Assembly (NCBI GenBank): GCA_049323895.1
Contig: JBMOKT010000013.1
Location: 496,001-560,000, forward strand
Source: JBMOKT01 sp049323895
Lineage (GTDB): Bacteria; Bacillota; Peptococcia; Peptococcales; BICA1-8
Length of the DNA: 64,000 nt
Reading direction: 5' to 3'
Position 1 is the first letter of the stretch, and the number at the start of each line of letters is the position of its first letter. Positions 43,101 to 52,088 of the stretch are shown here, piece after piece. Under the pieces are notes generated by a model that saw only the letters and a program-made list of their open reading frames with translations, had not been told where the DNA came from and did not search any database. The translations under genes were made by a program, and so were the position numbers.

Positions 43101-43931
43101 ATGAAAAAGATATTGAGTTTACTTTTGATTGTTGCCCTTATATTTGCACTTGCTGGTTGTACTAAAAAGGAAGAACCAAAGGCTGCTGCACCAGAAGAGC
43201 CAAAAAATAAGAAACTAGTCTTGTCTACCACTACCAGTACACAAGATACAGGACTTCTTGACACACTACTGCCGGAGTTTGAGAAAAAAACCGGCTACCA
43301 GGTTGATGTTATATCACAGGGAACTGGACAAGCTCTAAAAACAGGTGAACTTGGCGACTGTGACGTTGTTCTTGTGCACGCCAGAGCTTCCGAGGATAAA
43401 TTTGTAGCTGATGGGTTTGGAGTTAATCGCAAAGATGTTATGTATAATGACTTTATAATTGTGGGACCAGAAAATGACCCTGCCGGTGTTAAAGGGCTGG
43501 GATTAAACGATGCTTTAAAAAACATTTCTGAAAAAGGTGAGTTTTTATCAAGGGGGGATGATTCGGGTACCCATAAGAAAGAATTGCAGCTATGGAAAGA
43601 AGTTAATATAAAACCTGAAGGAAACTGGTATCTTGCTGTAAATAAGGGAATGGGCGACACTTTGGTTATGGCTAATGAAAAGGGAAGCTATACATTAACT
43701 GATAGAGGTACGTACCTTAGTATGAAGGACAAGCTTAAGCTTGTAATTATAGTAGAAGGTGCTCCACCCCTACTGAATCCATACGGTATTATCGCTGTAA
43801 ATCCCGAGAAACATCCCTCTATAAATTATGAAGGTGCAATGGCACTGATTGAGTTTATTACTTCCCAAGAGGGTAAGGATATTATTAATAATTTTAAAGT
43901 GAATGGTGAACAATTGTTTTTTGCAGAATAA
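43101..43931 (+). CDS. tupA: Tungstate ABC-transporter substrate-binding lipoprotein (TupA)
   Basis: Extracytoplasmic binding protein for tungstate. The 276-residue protein has a lipoprotein signal (MKKILSLLLIVALIFALAG, with Cys in LAGC near residue 20) and the TupA signature STTTSTQDTGLLDTLLPEF near 46-64, then TGQALKTGELGDCDVVLVHAR. Length is normal. The ribosome site is AGGAGGTACTATC. The permease and ATPase genes (tupB, tupC) that usually follow are absent; downstream is 356 bases of non-coding sequence. It may work with a transporter encoded elsewhere. The riboswitch leader and the tungsten AOR gene at 52797 support the tungstate call. Confidence 0.92.
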   Translation: MKKILSLLLIVALIFALAGCTKKEEPKAAAPEEPKNKKLVLSTTTSTQDTGLLDTLLPEFEKKTGYQVDVISQGTGQALKTGELGDCDVVLVHARASEDKFVADGFGVNRKDVMYNDFIIVGPENDPAGVKGLGLNDALKNISEKGEFLSRGDDSGTHKKELQLWKEVNIKPEGNWYLAVNKGMGDTLVMANEKGSYTLTDRGTYLSMKDKLKLVIIVEGAPPLLNPYGIIAVNPEKHPSINYEGAMALIEFITSQEGKDIINNFKVNGEQLFFAE

Positions 43932-44203
43932 GGAAAGCCACAGATAAACACGGATGCATACAGATAAGACATATAATATTTAGCTAGGCTCCAATATGGA
44001 ATCTTCAAGTATGCTTTTCTTCGCAAATAGTAGTACAGATTAAATGCAGAACTAGAAGTTTGATGGAAAATACGCCTAATAATAAAACAATCGTTCAAGT
44101 ATTTGATGGGCATGAGTTTTGATTGGAGTAGAAGTATAAGGCTGGTCAAAAGTGGTAGATGGCAAGGCGCTTAAGAGCCTCTAAACCGCAGGCGTAATAA
44201 GTT
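43932..44203. other. Non-coding stretch after tupA, with possible gene remnants
   Basis: It begins with CACAGATAAACACGGATGCA; a similar phrase, CACAGACCAATAAACACAGA, occurs at 58983. A short frame at about 44060-44119 reads MENTPNNKTIVQVFDGHEF then stops. This vaguely resembles the start of BRO-type phage antirepressors, but 19 residues are too few to call. Nothing else coding is visible, and no tupB or tupC remnant was recognised. Confidence 0.4.
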
Positions 44204-44265
44204 GGGGACATTCCTCATCTATTAAGAATTTCTTACTAGAGAGGAGTGTCCCCTTTCCTTTTTTA
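44204..44265. repeat. GGGGACA/TGTCCCC dyad, copy 2
   Basis: GGGGACATTCCTC (44204-44216) faces GAGGAGTGTCCCC (44241-44253), a 13-bp inverted repeat with one wobble pair. It is followed by TTTCCTTTTTTAG, so it could also end tupA transcription. The same dyad occurs at 55478-55525. REP-like palindromes of this look accompany REP-associated tyrosine transposases in other bacteria, but no such gene is in this window. Confidence 0.75.
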
Positions 44266-44287
44266 GTTGAGGATTTTAATTATATAG

Positions 44288-45655
44288 TTAATTAGTCAAT
44301 GATTGTATCGGCGCCGGTATCCTCCCCCCTCTGGCTATAAAGCCATGGGAACTGAACTTATTAACCGGCATTATGGGAGCATGACCTAAGAGCCCGCCAA
44401 AGACAACCATCTCCCCTACCTGTTTGCCAGGTACGGGGATAATACGAACCGCAGTGGTTTTCTTATTAATCATACCAATGGCTGCTTCATCAGCGATAAT
44501 TGCTGAGAGAGTGGCAGCACTGGTATCACCAGGAACAGCTATCATATCCAGACCAACAGAGCACACACATGTCATTGCTTCCAGCTTATTAATATCCAAT
44601 GCTCCGTCTTCTACAGCCCGAATCATGCCTGCATCTTCACTGACAGGGATGAATGCACCGCTTAACCCTCCTACATAGGAGGATGCCATGGCACCACCTT
44701 TTTTAACTGCATCATTAAGCATAGCCAGGGCTGCGGTAGTCCCATGGGTACCGCATCTTTCCAGACCCATAGCCTCTAAAATATCAGCCACACTATCCCC
44801 TATAGCCGGGGTGGGAGCCAGGGATAAATCAACAATACCAAAAGGCAGACCCAATCTTCTTGCCGCCTCTTTCCCCACCAGTTCTCCCATCCGGGTTATT
44901 TTAAAAGCAGTTTCCTTTATTCTGCTTGCCAATACCCCAAAAGTAGCATCTGGATACTTCTTGACAACATTGAGAACAACTCCAGGACCGCTGACACCAA
45001 CATTAATTACTCCCTCCGGTTCCCCCACTCCGTGGAATGCTCCCGCCATAAAGGGGTTATCCTCGGGTACGTTACAAAATACAACCAGCTTGGCACAACC
45101 CAGGCCATCCTTTTCTTTAGTAAGTTCTGCAGTTTCTTTTATAATTTCACCCATTATTTTAACGGCGTCCATATTTATACCCGCTTTAGTGGTTCCTATG
45201 TTAATAGATGAACAAACCCGCTCCGTCCGGGCAAGACTTTGGGGGATGGATTTAATTAGTTTTTCATCACCTCTAGTCATACCTTTGTGTACTAAAGCGG
45301 AAAATCCTCCGATAAAATTAACCCCTACTTCAGCTGCAGCTTTATCCATGCTGACAGCAATATCAACAAAATTATCTGTTTCACATGCCTCGGCAACAAT
45401 AGCAATGGGAGTTACAGAAATCCTTTTATTTATAATGGGTATACCGTATTCCCGTTCAATCTGCTCTCCTGTTTTTACCAAGTTTTCAGCGTTTCTTGTA
45501 ATTTTATCGTAAATTTTCTGGCTGGTTACCTTTACATCACTGCCGGAACAGTCCCTAAGGGATATGCCCATGGTAATAGTACGGATATCCAGGTTTTCAG
45601 CCTCCACCATCCTTATCGTTTCTAAAATTTCCTCAGTAGTTATAGAAATAGGCAT
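44288..45655 (-). CDS. UPF0210 (PFL/DUF711) family protein
   Basis: Conserved protein of about 455 residues and unproven function; structural relatives resemble glycyl-radical-type folds, but no radical motif is expected. Recognisable segments are ITMGISLRDCSG near 25-36, NFIGGFSALVHKGMT, SSINIGTTKAGINMDAVK and LEAMTCVCSVGLDMIAVPG. It is 15 bases downstream of an ACT-domain gene on the same strand. The ACT-UPF0210 pair is conserved across Firmicutes, which suggests the ACT protein regulates it. Confidence 0.9.
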   Translation of the reverse strand: MPISITTEEILETIRMVEAENLDIRTITMGISLRDCSGSDVKVTSQKIYDKITRNAENLVKTGEQIEREYGIPIINKRISVTPIAIVAEACETDNFVDIAVSMDKAAAEVGVNFIGGFSALVHKGMTRGDEKLIKSIPQSLARTERVCSSINIGTTKAGINMDAVKIMGEIIKETAELTKEKDGLGCAKLVVFCNVPEDNPFMAGAFHGVGEPEGVINVGVSGPGVVLNVVKKYPDATFGVLASRIKETAFKITRMGELVGKEAARRLGLPFGIVDLSLAPTPAIGDSVADILEAMGLERCGTHGTTAALAMLNDAVKKGGAMASSYVGGLSGAFIPVSEDAGMIRAVEDGALDINKLEAMTCVCSVGLDMIAVPGDTSAATLSAIIADEAAIGMINKKTTAVRIIPVPGKQVGEMVVFGGLLGHAPIMPVNKFSSHGFIARGGRIPAPIQSLTN

Positions 45656-45670
45656 TATTTTTCCCCCCCT

Positions 45671-45958
45671 TTAAATTCGGTGCATAAACTGGAAAACATC
45701 CTCGTGCTGCGCAGATATTTTTACACCTATTTCATTTCCTTTTTCCTCTAGCTTAGTCCTTAGGGTGTTAAAATCAACGTTGGCCTTGGCGATATCAACA
45801 ATCATAATCATAGTAAAAAATTCCTGCAAAATAGTCTGGCTGATATCTAAAATATTGGCATTTAAACCAGATAACACATTGGCGACACCGGCTATTATGC
45901 CTACTTTGTCTTTACCGACAACTGTAACAACTATTCGCGTACTTCCTTTAACCTGCAT
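45671..45958 (-). CDS. ACT-domain protein (UPF0237)
   Basis: A 95-residue stand-alone ACT domain with VTVVGKDKVGIIAGVANVLS near 11-30 and NILDISQTILQEFF near 34-47. Such proteins bind small ligands, usually amino acids. It precedes and is coupled to the UPF0210 gene. The ribosome site is AAGGGGG. Ligand unknown. Confidence 0.9.
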   Translation of the reverse strand: MQVKGSTRIVVTVVGKDKVGIIAGVANVLSGLNANILDISQTILQEFFTMIMIVDIAKANVDFNTLRTKLEEKGNEIGVKISAQHEDVFQFMHRI

Positions 45959-46030
45959 AGTATTTCCCCCTTGTTAAAAAAATGAAAATTAAACATAGTA
46001 TATTCAACAATTTTGGACAAAATCCTCCTG

Positions 46031-46123
46031 GTAAAAAACCGCCTGCGGCGTTTAGTGGCTAGTAAAACACATTAAAAAAGCTGTACTGGGCTAGTTATCC
46101 ACAACTAAAAATTTAATTTTTGC
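46031..46123. repeat. Dispersed ~90-bp repeat, copy 2 (inverted relative to copy 1)
   Basis: It starts ACCGCCTGCGGCG, runs through the identical core GTGGCTAGTAAAACACATTA then AAAAAGCTGTACTGGGCTAGT, and ends in an A/T-rich part. Its reverse complement is at 31562-31652, 14.4 kb away. It lies between the ACT gene and the MFS gene, which are on the same strand. Confidence 0.85.
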
Positions 46124-46218
46124 TAAACGGTAAAAAACTTGAACAAATCCAAAATGCAAATTTGTTAAAGTTTCAATTCGTCAATTCGTCTTCTGGTCCT
46201 GCGTAAGTTGCTAAATGA

Positions 46219-47700
46219 CTAATTACTAAGACTATTTTGTTTATTTTTCTCCAGCAGTGAGCCGCGAACCAGTGAAGTAAATACAGCTGTTAAAGCTATT
46301 AGTGAAGCAGCAAAGAATGTTGCCTGTACAGCACCTGCATAGGCTTGGGTAGTCAGTGCAACACCTTCAATTCCCCGGGAGGTCAGTGATTCTGTCAAAT
46401 GGTTAAGGCGGCTGGAGTATATAGCTCCCGCAATAGCAACACCTAACACCATGCCAATATTCCGCATGATAGCCAGCATGCTGGAAGCAATTCCTCTGCG
46501 GTAGGGAGGAACAGTTCCTAACACGGCACTGTTATTGGGGGTCTGAAACATTCCGGTACCTAAACCTATAACCGCCAAGGAAAGCTCAATAAACAGTTTG
46601 CTTGAATCAGCATCAAGGTTGCTGAGGAGCCATAATCCGAAAGCGGTAATACCCATCCCTAAAGAACTGACATACCTGGTATCAACCTTATCAGAAAAAG
46701 CACCGCTGATAGGGGCAACTACCATAGTAACCAGAGGCATAGGCATTAACATCATTCCTGCCTCTGCCGGCGATAATTGCAGCAAATGCTGCAGGTAAAA
46801 GGGCATAATCAAAATCACTGAATACATTGCCATATAGTTTATAAGGGCCGATAAATTACCCATAGAATATAATCTGTTCTGAAATAAAGATAAATCCAGC
46901 ATGGGATATGGTATCTTTTTCTCATAAACCACAAAGAAAATAAAAACTAAGGCACCACTTAACAAAAGACTTATTATCAAAGGGTTATCCCAACCTATCT
47001 TTTCTACATAGCTTAAAGGAAATAATATACAGACCAGGGCAAAAAACAGCAAAGCTGAACCAATTACATCAAAAGGCTGACTCGCGTGCTGCTTTGAAGC
47101 TGGCAGCAGTTTTTCTGCCATAAGTATACCGATAATTCCAATAGGAATATTAATCAGAAAGACGCTTTGCCAGCCAAAATGGTTTGTTAAAATCCCCCCC
47201 AGGATTGGTCCCGTTGTTAAGGCAACTGAAACGGAAACTGCAATCATCCCCAGGGCCTTACCCCTTTGGTTGGGAGGAGTAATGTTAGTTACTATGGCTG
47301 GACCCATGGACATCATCATACCTGCCCCTACTGCCTGTACTCCTCTAAAAATAATAAGCATTGTTATAGAGGGCGATACGGCACAAATCAGTGAACCAAA
47401 AGAAAAAATCACAAAACCGGTGATGTAGATTTTCTTATGTCCGTACAAATCACCCATTCTCCCATATGTTAACAGCAAACTGCTGATAATTAACAAATAT
47501 GACATTACAACCCACTCTACTGTTGCCAAAGAAACCTGATAGAATTTGCTAATACTAGGCAGAGCAATATTAACTACACTTGAATCCAACGGACCCATAA
47601 ATGTCCCGATGGCTACAGTCAATAATATTAGTTTCCTTTGTCCATCTGTGAGGTTTTCATAAACCGAAGCGGCGCCTTTGTTACCCTTTTCTGCTTCCAT
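46219..47700 (-). CDS. MFS multidrug exporter, DHA2 (EmrB/QacA) family
   Basis: Drug:H+ antiporter of 493 residues with fourteen predicted membrane helices. Family motifs are FMGPLDSSVVNIALPSI near 34-50, YGRMGDLYGHKKIYITG near 79-95 (motif A) and GPILGGILTNHFGWQSVFLI (motif C) near 165. The start follows AGAGGAGGTTCAGA. It is alone on its strand between a repeat and a flavin-type oxidoreductase gene, so substrates cannot be inferred. Confidence 0.9.
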   Translation of the reverse strand: MEAEKGNKGAASVYENLTDGQRKLILLTVAIGTFMGPLDSSVVNIALPSISKFYQVSLATVEWVVMSYLLIISSLLLTYGRMGDLYGHKKIYITGFVIFSFGSLICAVSPSITMLIIFRGVQAVGAGMMMSMGPAIVTNITPPNQRGKALGMIAVSVSVALTTGPILGGILTNHFGWQSVFLINIPIGIIGILMAEKLLPASKQHASQPFDVIGSALLFFALVCILFPLSYVEKIGWDNPLIISLLLSGALVFIFFVVYEKKIPYPMLDLSLFQNRLYSMGNLSALINYMAMYSVILIMPFYLQHLLQLSPAEAGMMLMPMPLVTMVVAPISGAFSDKVDTRYVSSLGMGITAFGLWLLSNLDADSSKLFIELSLAVIGLGTGMFQTPNNSAVLGTVPPYRRGIASSMLAIMRNIGMVLGVAIAGAIYSSRLNHLTESLTSRGIEGVALTTQAYAGAVQATFFAASLIALTAVFTSLVRGSLLEKNKQNSLSN

Positions 47701-47772
47701 TCTGAACCTCCTCTCTGATTATAAATATTTTTCTTTCAATTTACTTAATGGATTCAAAAGTATACCTTATTG

Positions 47773-48243
47773 CTAGCTTAACATGCCTGATACTTTGCCG
47801 ATAATTTCTCGGGGAGTTACCTTATACACTAAAACCGATTTTAACTCATTAGGGGAGAAATTATACAGTTGGGAATCAGTCTTATATTGTCTAATTATTT
47901 GATTTAAACCATAAGTTTTTTCTCCGGAATCCACCAGCATTTCAACCGTCCCATGGACAACAACTGACAAATAACGTACTCCCCAATTACACGGTTTTTC
48001 AGCTTCAATGATACTGATATCTTGTTCAAATTCTAAACAGACATTATTATTTTTCTTTAATATTTCCACTTTTTGTCCATCTGTTGCGCAATGAAAATAT
48101 ACATATTTCCCGTCAAAGCCAAAGTTGAGGGGAATAACATAGGGTAAATCACCATTAACCAGACCGATTCTGCAAACCTGCGCCTCATTTATAACCTTAT
48201 GTAGAATATTAACGTCCGTGACAAGTTTTTCCTTTCTTCTCAT
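47773..48243 (-). CDS. Pyridoxamine 5'-phosphate oxidase-family flavoprotein (NimA-like)
   Basis: A 156-residue FMN-binding split-barrel protein. The motif VCRIGLVNGDLPYVIPLNFG near 23-42, then YVYFHCATDGQKVEIL near 47-62, places it with the nitroimidazole-reductase-like group rather than with true PdxH. The physiological substrate is unknown. The start follows AGGAGG at eleven bases. Confidence 0.85.
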   Translation of the reverse strand: MRRKEKLVTDVNILHKVINEAQVCRIGLVNGDLPYVIPLNFGFDGKYVYFHCATDGQKVEILKKNNNVCLEFEQDISIIEAEKPCNWGVRYLSVVVHGTVEMLVDSGEKTYGLNQIIRQYKTDSQLYNFSPNELKSVLVYKVTPREIIGKVSGMLS

Positions 48244-48380
48244 TTCTCATATATCCTCCTATCTCTTTCAGAAACATATTAAATAACAATTTAATAAATT
48301 ATAGCATATATGAGGGGAGCATATAATATTTCTCAGAAAAAAGGACACTATAGAAAATAACTACAATTTAGGTGGTGGTA

Positions 48381-48848
48381 TTGTTGTCCTCCAAAGTTTA
48401 TACTAGAGGTTCTGATTCTATCAAGGATGGAATTATTGCAGGCTTACTGGGCACCCTCGGTGATGCAATGATTCACATTTCGGCATATTTAATATTGGGA
48501 ACTTCAATGACAGCCCATTATATTTCCCAATTAATATTTCCTCTGGAAGAAGTTACAGCTATAAGGTTTATAATCAGTTTTTTCGCTCATTTTTCAGCAG
48601 GGACCATAGTTGGGGTTATTTTATCATTTCTCTTTAAGTTAACAGGCAAGGACTATGCTTATTTAAAAGGTATTAGTTTAGGACTTGTATTATGGTTAGC
48701 CCATGTAGCAGTAATTCCTAATATAGTGGATCCAAGACCCTACATAATAAGGACGCCCTTAGAAAGTCTAGTCGATTTAACTGCCCATATTTTTTATGGT
48801 ATATTTGCAACTACCTATCTACTAAAAACTTATCTGAAAAATTTCTGA
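48381..48848 (+). CDS. Conserved membrane protein of unknown function
   Basis: A 155-residue protein with four hydrophobic segments (about 14-35, 52-80, 89-110, 126-147). It begins SSKVYTRGSDSIKDGIIAGL and has a His-containing LWLAHVAVIPN helix. It resembles small Firmicutes membrane proteins of the YqhR type, but I do not assign a family. The start is one of two adjacent TTG codons (48381 or 48384) after AGGTGG. It is the first of two rightward genes, before a sensor kinase. Confidence 0.65.
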   Translation: MLSSKVYTRGSDSIKDGIIAGLLGTLGDAMIHISAYLILGTSMTAHYISQLIFPLEEVTAIRFIISFFAHFSAGTIVGVILSFLFKLTGKDYAYLKGISLGLVLWLAHVAVIPNIVDPRPYIIRTPLESLVDLTAHIFYGIFATTYLLKTYLKNF

Positions 48849-49001
48849 GCTCAAGCGCTACAAATAATCAGCCCACAGCTATGTTAAAAAATTCCTGTGA
48901 ATGTGTAATTTCAAAATTAGATTATAAATGAATATTATTGAATATTATGTAAAAATATGTATAATTATAAAGAAAGGATGGTAATTATAGGAGGGTTTTA
49001 T

Positions 49002-50492
49002 TTGGGTAAATCTTTAGTAATTCCTGATTTTCAATCATATCCCTTAACAATGGTGGCGGAAAACTTTCTAGATAAAAACAGTTCCAAATTAGTAAAAAGA
49101 TTATCTAGTGAAATTATGGAAAAAACTAATCAACCCCTATTAATTATTGATAACCAAGGTAACATTTTATTGGCTAATAATGCTTTATATGAAATGGCTA
49201 ATTTTATAAAGGGTCATGACCATAATATTTTTAATTTTCATGAATTGAATTTAAAAGAAAAAAATTTATTAAAGCTATTAGACTTCGGAATACCAATATC
49301 TGAATGTGGTGATAATCTAATAGTTAATAAATGTTCTATACCAGTAAAAGTTAATATTTATCCTATATTTAGCAGTGATAAAAATAGATTAGGAGCAGTT
49401 TGTTTAATCAAAGACATAACTAAAGATGTGAGTTATAACAGACTATTAAAACAATCGGAGATAGTCCTTGATACGATCAATACTGGAGTAATATTACTGG
49501 ATAAGTCTCTCAAAATAAATATGGTTAATAAGAATATTGAGGAATTTCTAAAGATAAGTCAATATGACATAGTAGGACTTCCGGTAAATATATTTTTGGA
49601 TAAGCTGGGCTATCAAGATGAATATATATTGCAATCACTAGAAAAACAGATTAATGTTAAAGATTATGAAATTTCTTTTGAATTAGATAATATTAAGTAT
49701 TTTTATATATGTGATACCCATATATTAATAACTGATGACAATGAATTGGATGGGGTAATAATATTTTTGAAAAACATTACTAAAATAAAAGAGATTGAAA
49801 TGCATTTAGCAAAAAGTGATAAATTATCTGTAATAGGTGAACTGGCTGCAGGAACAGCCCATGAAATAAGAAATCCCTTAACTACAGTTAAAGGCTTTGT
49901 TCAGTTGATTCACCAAAAGGCTACAAAAATGGGTATCGAAGAATTTAATAATCAGATAGAATTAATTTTAAAAGAAATAGACCGGGTAAATTACATAATA
50001 ACTGAATTTCTAAATTTAGCTAAACCCCAAGGAATTAAGATGGAAAAGATAGATTTTAATGTTTTACTAAATGAAATTATGTTTTTACTGGAAAACGAGG
50101 CTTTACATAAAGGTATAACGATTGAAATGGATTTTCACCACCCTTTACCCATGGTAATGGGTGATAAAAACCAGTTAACACAGGTAGTATTAAATATTGT
50201 AAATAATGCTTTCCAAGCTATATCTCAAAAAGGTCTGTTAAAAATAAAAACTAGTATATCCATAGATGATTCACAAGTAATTATTAACTTTATTGATAAT
50301 GGCAAAGGAATACCCAAAGACCTTTTGGGTAAAATATTTGACCCATTTGTCAGCGACAAAGAAGGTGGCACTGGATTAGGATTGGCAATATCAAATAGGA
50401 TTATTTCCGATCATAAGGGTGAAATAAAGGTATCCAGTAAACCAGGTGAAGGATCAAAGTTTTCCATTATACTTCCAATTGCTAAAAATTAA
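49002..50492 (+). CDS. Cytosolic PAS-PAS sensor histidine kinase, sporulation-kinase type
   Basis: A 496-residue kinase without membrane helices. PAS domain 1 (about 40-130) has QPLLIIDNQGNILLANNALY. PAS domain 2 (about 155-260) has DTINTGVILLDKSLKINMVN. HisKA has AAGTAHEIRNPLTTVKGFVQ near 285, and the ATPase domain has DNGKGIP and GGTGLGLAI. This layout is that of Bacillus KinA/KinE and clostridial orphan kinases that phosphorylate Spo0A. No response regulator is adjacent. I start it at TTG 49002, seven bases after AGGAGGG. A Spo0E-like phosphatase gene lies 1.2 kb further on. Confidence 0.88.
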   Translation: MGKSLVIPDFQSYPLTMVAENFLDKNSSKLVKRLSSEIMEKTNQPLLIIDNQGNILLANNALYEMANFIKGHDHNIFNFHELNLKEKNLLKLLDFGIPISECGDNLIVNKCSIPVKVNIYPIFSSDKNRLGAVCLIKDITKDVSYNRLLKQSEIVLDTINTGVILLDKSLKINMVNKNIEEFLKISQYDIVGLPVNIFLDKLGYQDEYILQSLEKQINVKDYEISFELDNIKYFYICDTHILITDDNELDGVIIFLKNITKIKEIEMHLAKSDKLSVIGELAAGTAHEIRNPLTTVKGFVQLIHQKATKMGIEEFNNQIELILKEIDRVNYIITEFLNLAKPQGIKMEKIDFNVLLNEIMFLLENEALHKGITIEMDFHHPLPMVMGDKNQLTQVVLNIVNNAFQAISQKGLLKIKTSISIDDSQVIINFIDNGKGIPKDLLGKIFDPFVSDKEGGTGLGLAISNRIISDHKGEIKVSSKPGEGSKFSIILPIAKN

Positions 50493-50552
50493 GATGCTCT
50501 TTTGAAAGCATACTTACACACAAGCAAAATTAGCAGCCTACAGTAATCTTAA

Positions 50553-50586
50553 AAGAGGATACCTGACTGGGTATCCTCTTTTTTTC
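50553..50586 (+). terminator. Terminator after the PAS kinase gene
   Basis: An 11-bp stem AAGAGGATACC/GGTATCCTCTT with a 6-base loop is followed by a T run. Confidence 0.9.
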
Positions 50587-50669
50587 ATAAAACCTTGTTC
50601 AAGAAAATATCGGGTCATTATACAAGAAAACGGAAATAACTTAAAAAGCAGTAAGAAGATAGCTATATC

Positions 50670-51683
50670 CTAGCATCCTCTTACTACTCGGTTACGTCCT
50701 TTATTTTTAGCTTCATAAAGGGCCTTATCGGCTCTTCTCATTATTTGTTCAATAGATCTGTCACTTTCCCTCAAAACAGCCAGCCCTATACTAACTGTAA
50801 ATCCTATAGCTTTTTTCCCATTTTTTATTTTTAGTTTAGCCAGATTAGTTCTAAGCCTTTCCGCAATGACTAGACCTTTTAGAGGATCAGTTTCGATTAG
50901 AACAACTCCGAATTCCTCCCCGCCCAAGCGTCCAAAAATATCATTTTTTCTTAAGGTAGCCATGCTCTTTCTTACCATTCGCTTCAAAACTTCATCACCC
51001 ATATGATGGCCAAAATTATCATTTATTTGCTTAAAATCGTCAATATCCAACATTAAAAAAGTAAAAGGCTTTTCATATCGTAAAGCACGGGTTAATTCCC
51101 CTTGAGCTTTTTCTAAAAAAGAATAACGATTATTGCTGCCTGTAAGTGGATCAAGCGTGGCAAGTTTTATTAATTCCTGTTCAAGCTGTTTGCGTCTGGT
51201 GATATCCTCTGCCACCCCTACTAATCTATAAACTCTATTCTGACTATCAACAACAGGGAACATACGGCCCCATATCCAGCGAACAGAACCATCAGGCCTT
51301 ATAATACGATATTCTTCTTCAGATTTTTCTCCTGTTATACACAACCGTTCCATTGCTGTTTTTATTTTTGACCAGTCTTTGGGGTGAATAGATGACTTAA
51401 AAGACTCAGGATTATCATATAAAAATTGACAAGGTCTTCCCCATATTTCTCTATATGCCGGACTAATGTAAATAAACCTGGACACAACTAAATCCATTAC
51501 CCAAAAAGCATCGTTAATATTTACAATAAGCTGGCGAAATATTTCCTCGTTACCCTCGAAAGAATTCATTCCTTTTGATAATGGGCAATATCTACCGGAA
51601 GCATCTTCATATACTTTCCGGTACTCCTTCCTTACAGTTAGATCCTGTGGGGAAAAAATCCGAAAATCATTATTTATTATCAT
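50670..51683 (-). CDS. PAS-domain diguanylate cyclase (GGDEF)
   Basis: Makes the second messenger cyclic di-GMP. The 337-residue protein has a PAS domain with PAC motif (about 45-165, FWVMDLVVSRFIYISPAYRE to VGVAEDITRRKQ) and a GGDEF domain (about 175-335) whose active site is intact as GGEEF. The inhibitory I-site RKND lies five residues before it, so product feedback is expected. No membrane helix or EAL domain is present. It reads toward the kinase gene, away from the Spo0E-like gene. Confidence 0.92.
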   Translation of the reverse strand: MIINNDFRIFSPQDLTVRKEYRKVYEDASGRYCPLSKGMNSFEGNEEIFRQLIVNINDAFWVMDLVVSRFIYISPAYREIWGRPCQFLYDNPESFKSSIHPKDWSKIKTAMERLCITGEKSEEEYRIIRPDGSVRWIWGRMFPVVDSQNRVYRLVGVAEDITRRKQLEQELIKLATLDPLTGSNNRYSFLEKAQGELTRALRYEKPFTFLMLDIDDFKQINDNFGHHMGDEVLKRMVRKSMATLRKNDIFGRLGGEEFGVVLIETDPLKGLVIAERLRTNLAKLKIKNGKKAIGFTVSIGLAVLRESDRSIEQIMRRADKALYEAKNKGRNRVVRGC

Positions 51684-51735
51684 TTTATATCACCGGTCAG
51701 CATTTCATAGTTCCCATTCAACATACCTCTTAACC

Positions 51736-51906
51736 TTAGTTTTCTTTAGAGAAGTTCTTTTCTTTGATAAGGAACCTCAAGATTAATTTGTCTAACTTTT
51801 CACTGCATATGAGTACTTCAGGATGTAAAACAGAACCTTTTTCATTCCACAAATCGCTTAGTTTTTTCCTCTCTTTTTCAATTCTTTTCAGTAAACTTGT
51901 ATCCAT
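51736..51906 (-). CDS. Spo0E-like aspartyl-phosphate phosphatase
   Basis: Small protein that removes phosphate from Spo0A~P and so delays sporulation. The 56-residue product begins MDTSLLKRIEKERKKLSDLW, with NEKGSVLHPEVLICSEKLDK following. It has the family helix pair and the S-x-x-LD signature (SEKLDKLI near residues 35-42). Length is typical. The ATG follows AAGGGTGTGGATAA. It is easy to miss because of its size. It is divergent from an XRE regulator, and two operator-like dyads lie between them. Together with the PAS kinase it forms a plausible sporulation-control neighbourhood. Confidence 0.82.
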   Translation of the reverse strand: MDTSLLKRIEKERKKLSDLWNEKGSVLHPEVLICSEKLDKLILRFLIKEKNFSKEN

Positions 51907-51948
51907 TTATCCACACCCTTAACTAAATATGCAGTCATACATATTTAT

Positions 51949-51961
51949 TCACTAAACGTGA
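51949..51961. promoter_or_regulatory. Operator-like dyad TCAC-N5-GTGA, site 1
   Basis: TCAC-TAAAC-GTGA, a palindrome with a 5-base spacer, between the divergent Spo0E-like and XRE genes. A second copy with the same spacer length lies 72 bases away. Such paired dyads are typical of dimeric HTH repressors, and the nearby XRE protein is the obvious candidate. Confidence 0.5.
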
Positions 51962-52020
51962 GCAATACAGCTTAATAATATCGTAAATCTTTTAAAAAAG
52001 TCAATATCGGCAACCAAATT

Positions 52021-52033
52021 TCACTTATCGTGA
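52021..52033. promoter_or_regulatory. Operator-like dyad TCAC-N5-GTGA, site 2
   Basis: TCAC-TTATC-GTGA, the second copy, 56 bases before the XRE start codon. The spacing of the half-sites is identical to that in site 1. Confidence 0.5.
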
Positions 52034-52088
52034 TGTATTATTAAATTTATTTAATGAGAATGTTAATATATTGGCAGAGGTGGCGGCA

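Noticed and set aside
44060..44119. Nineteen-codon frame resembling the start of a phage antirepressor.
   Set aside because: Too short, with no ribosome site and no other phage genes nearby.
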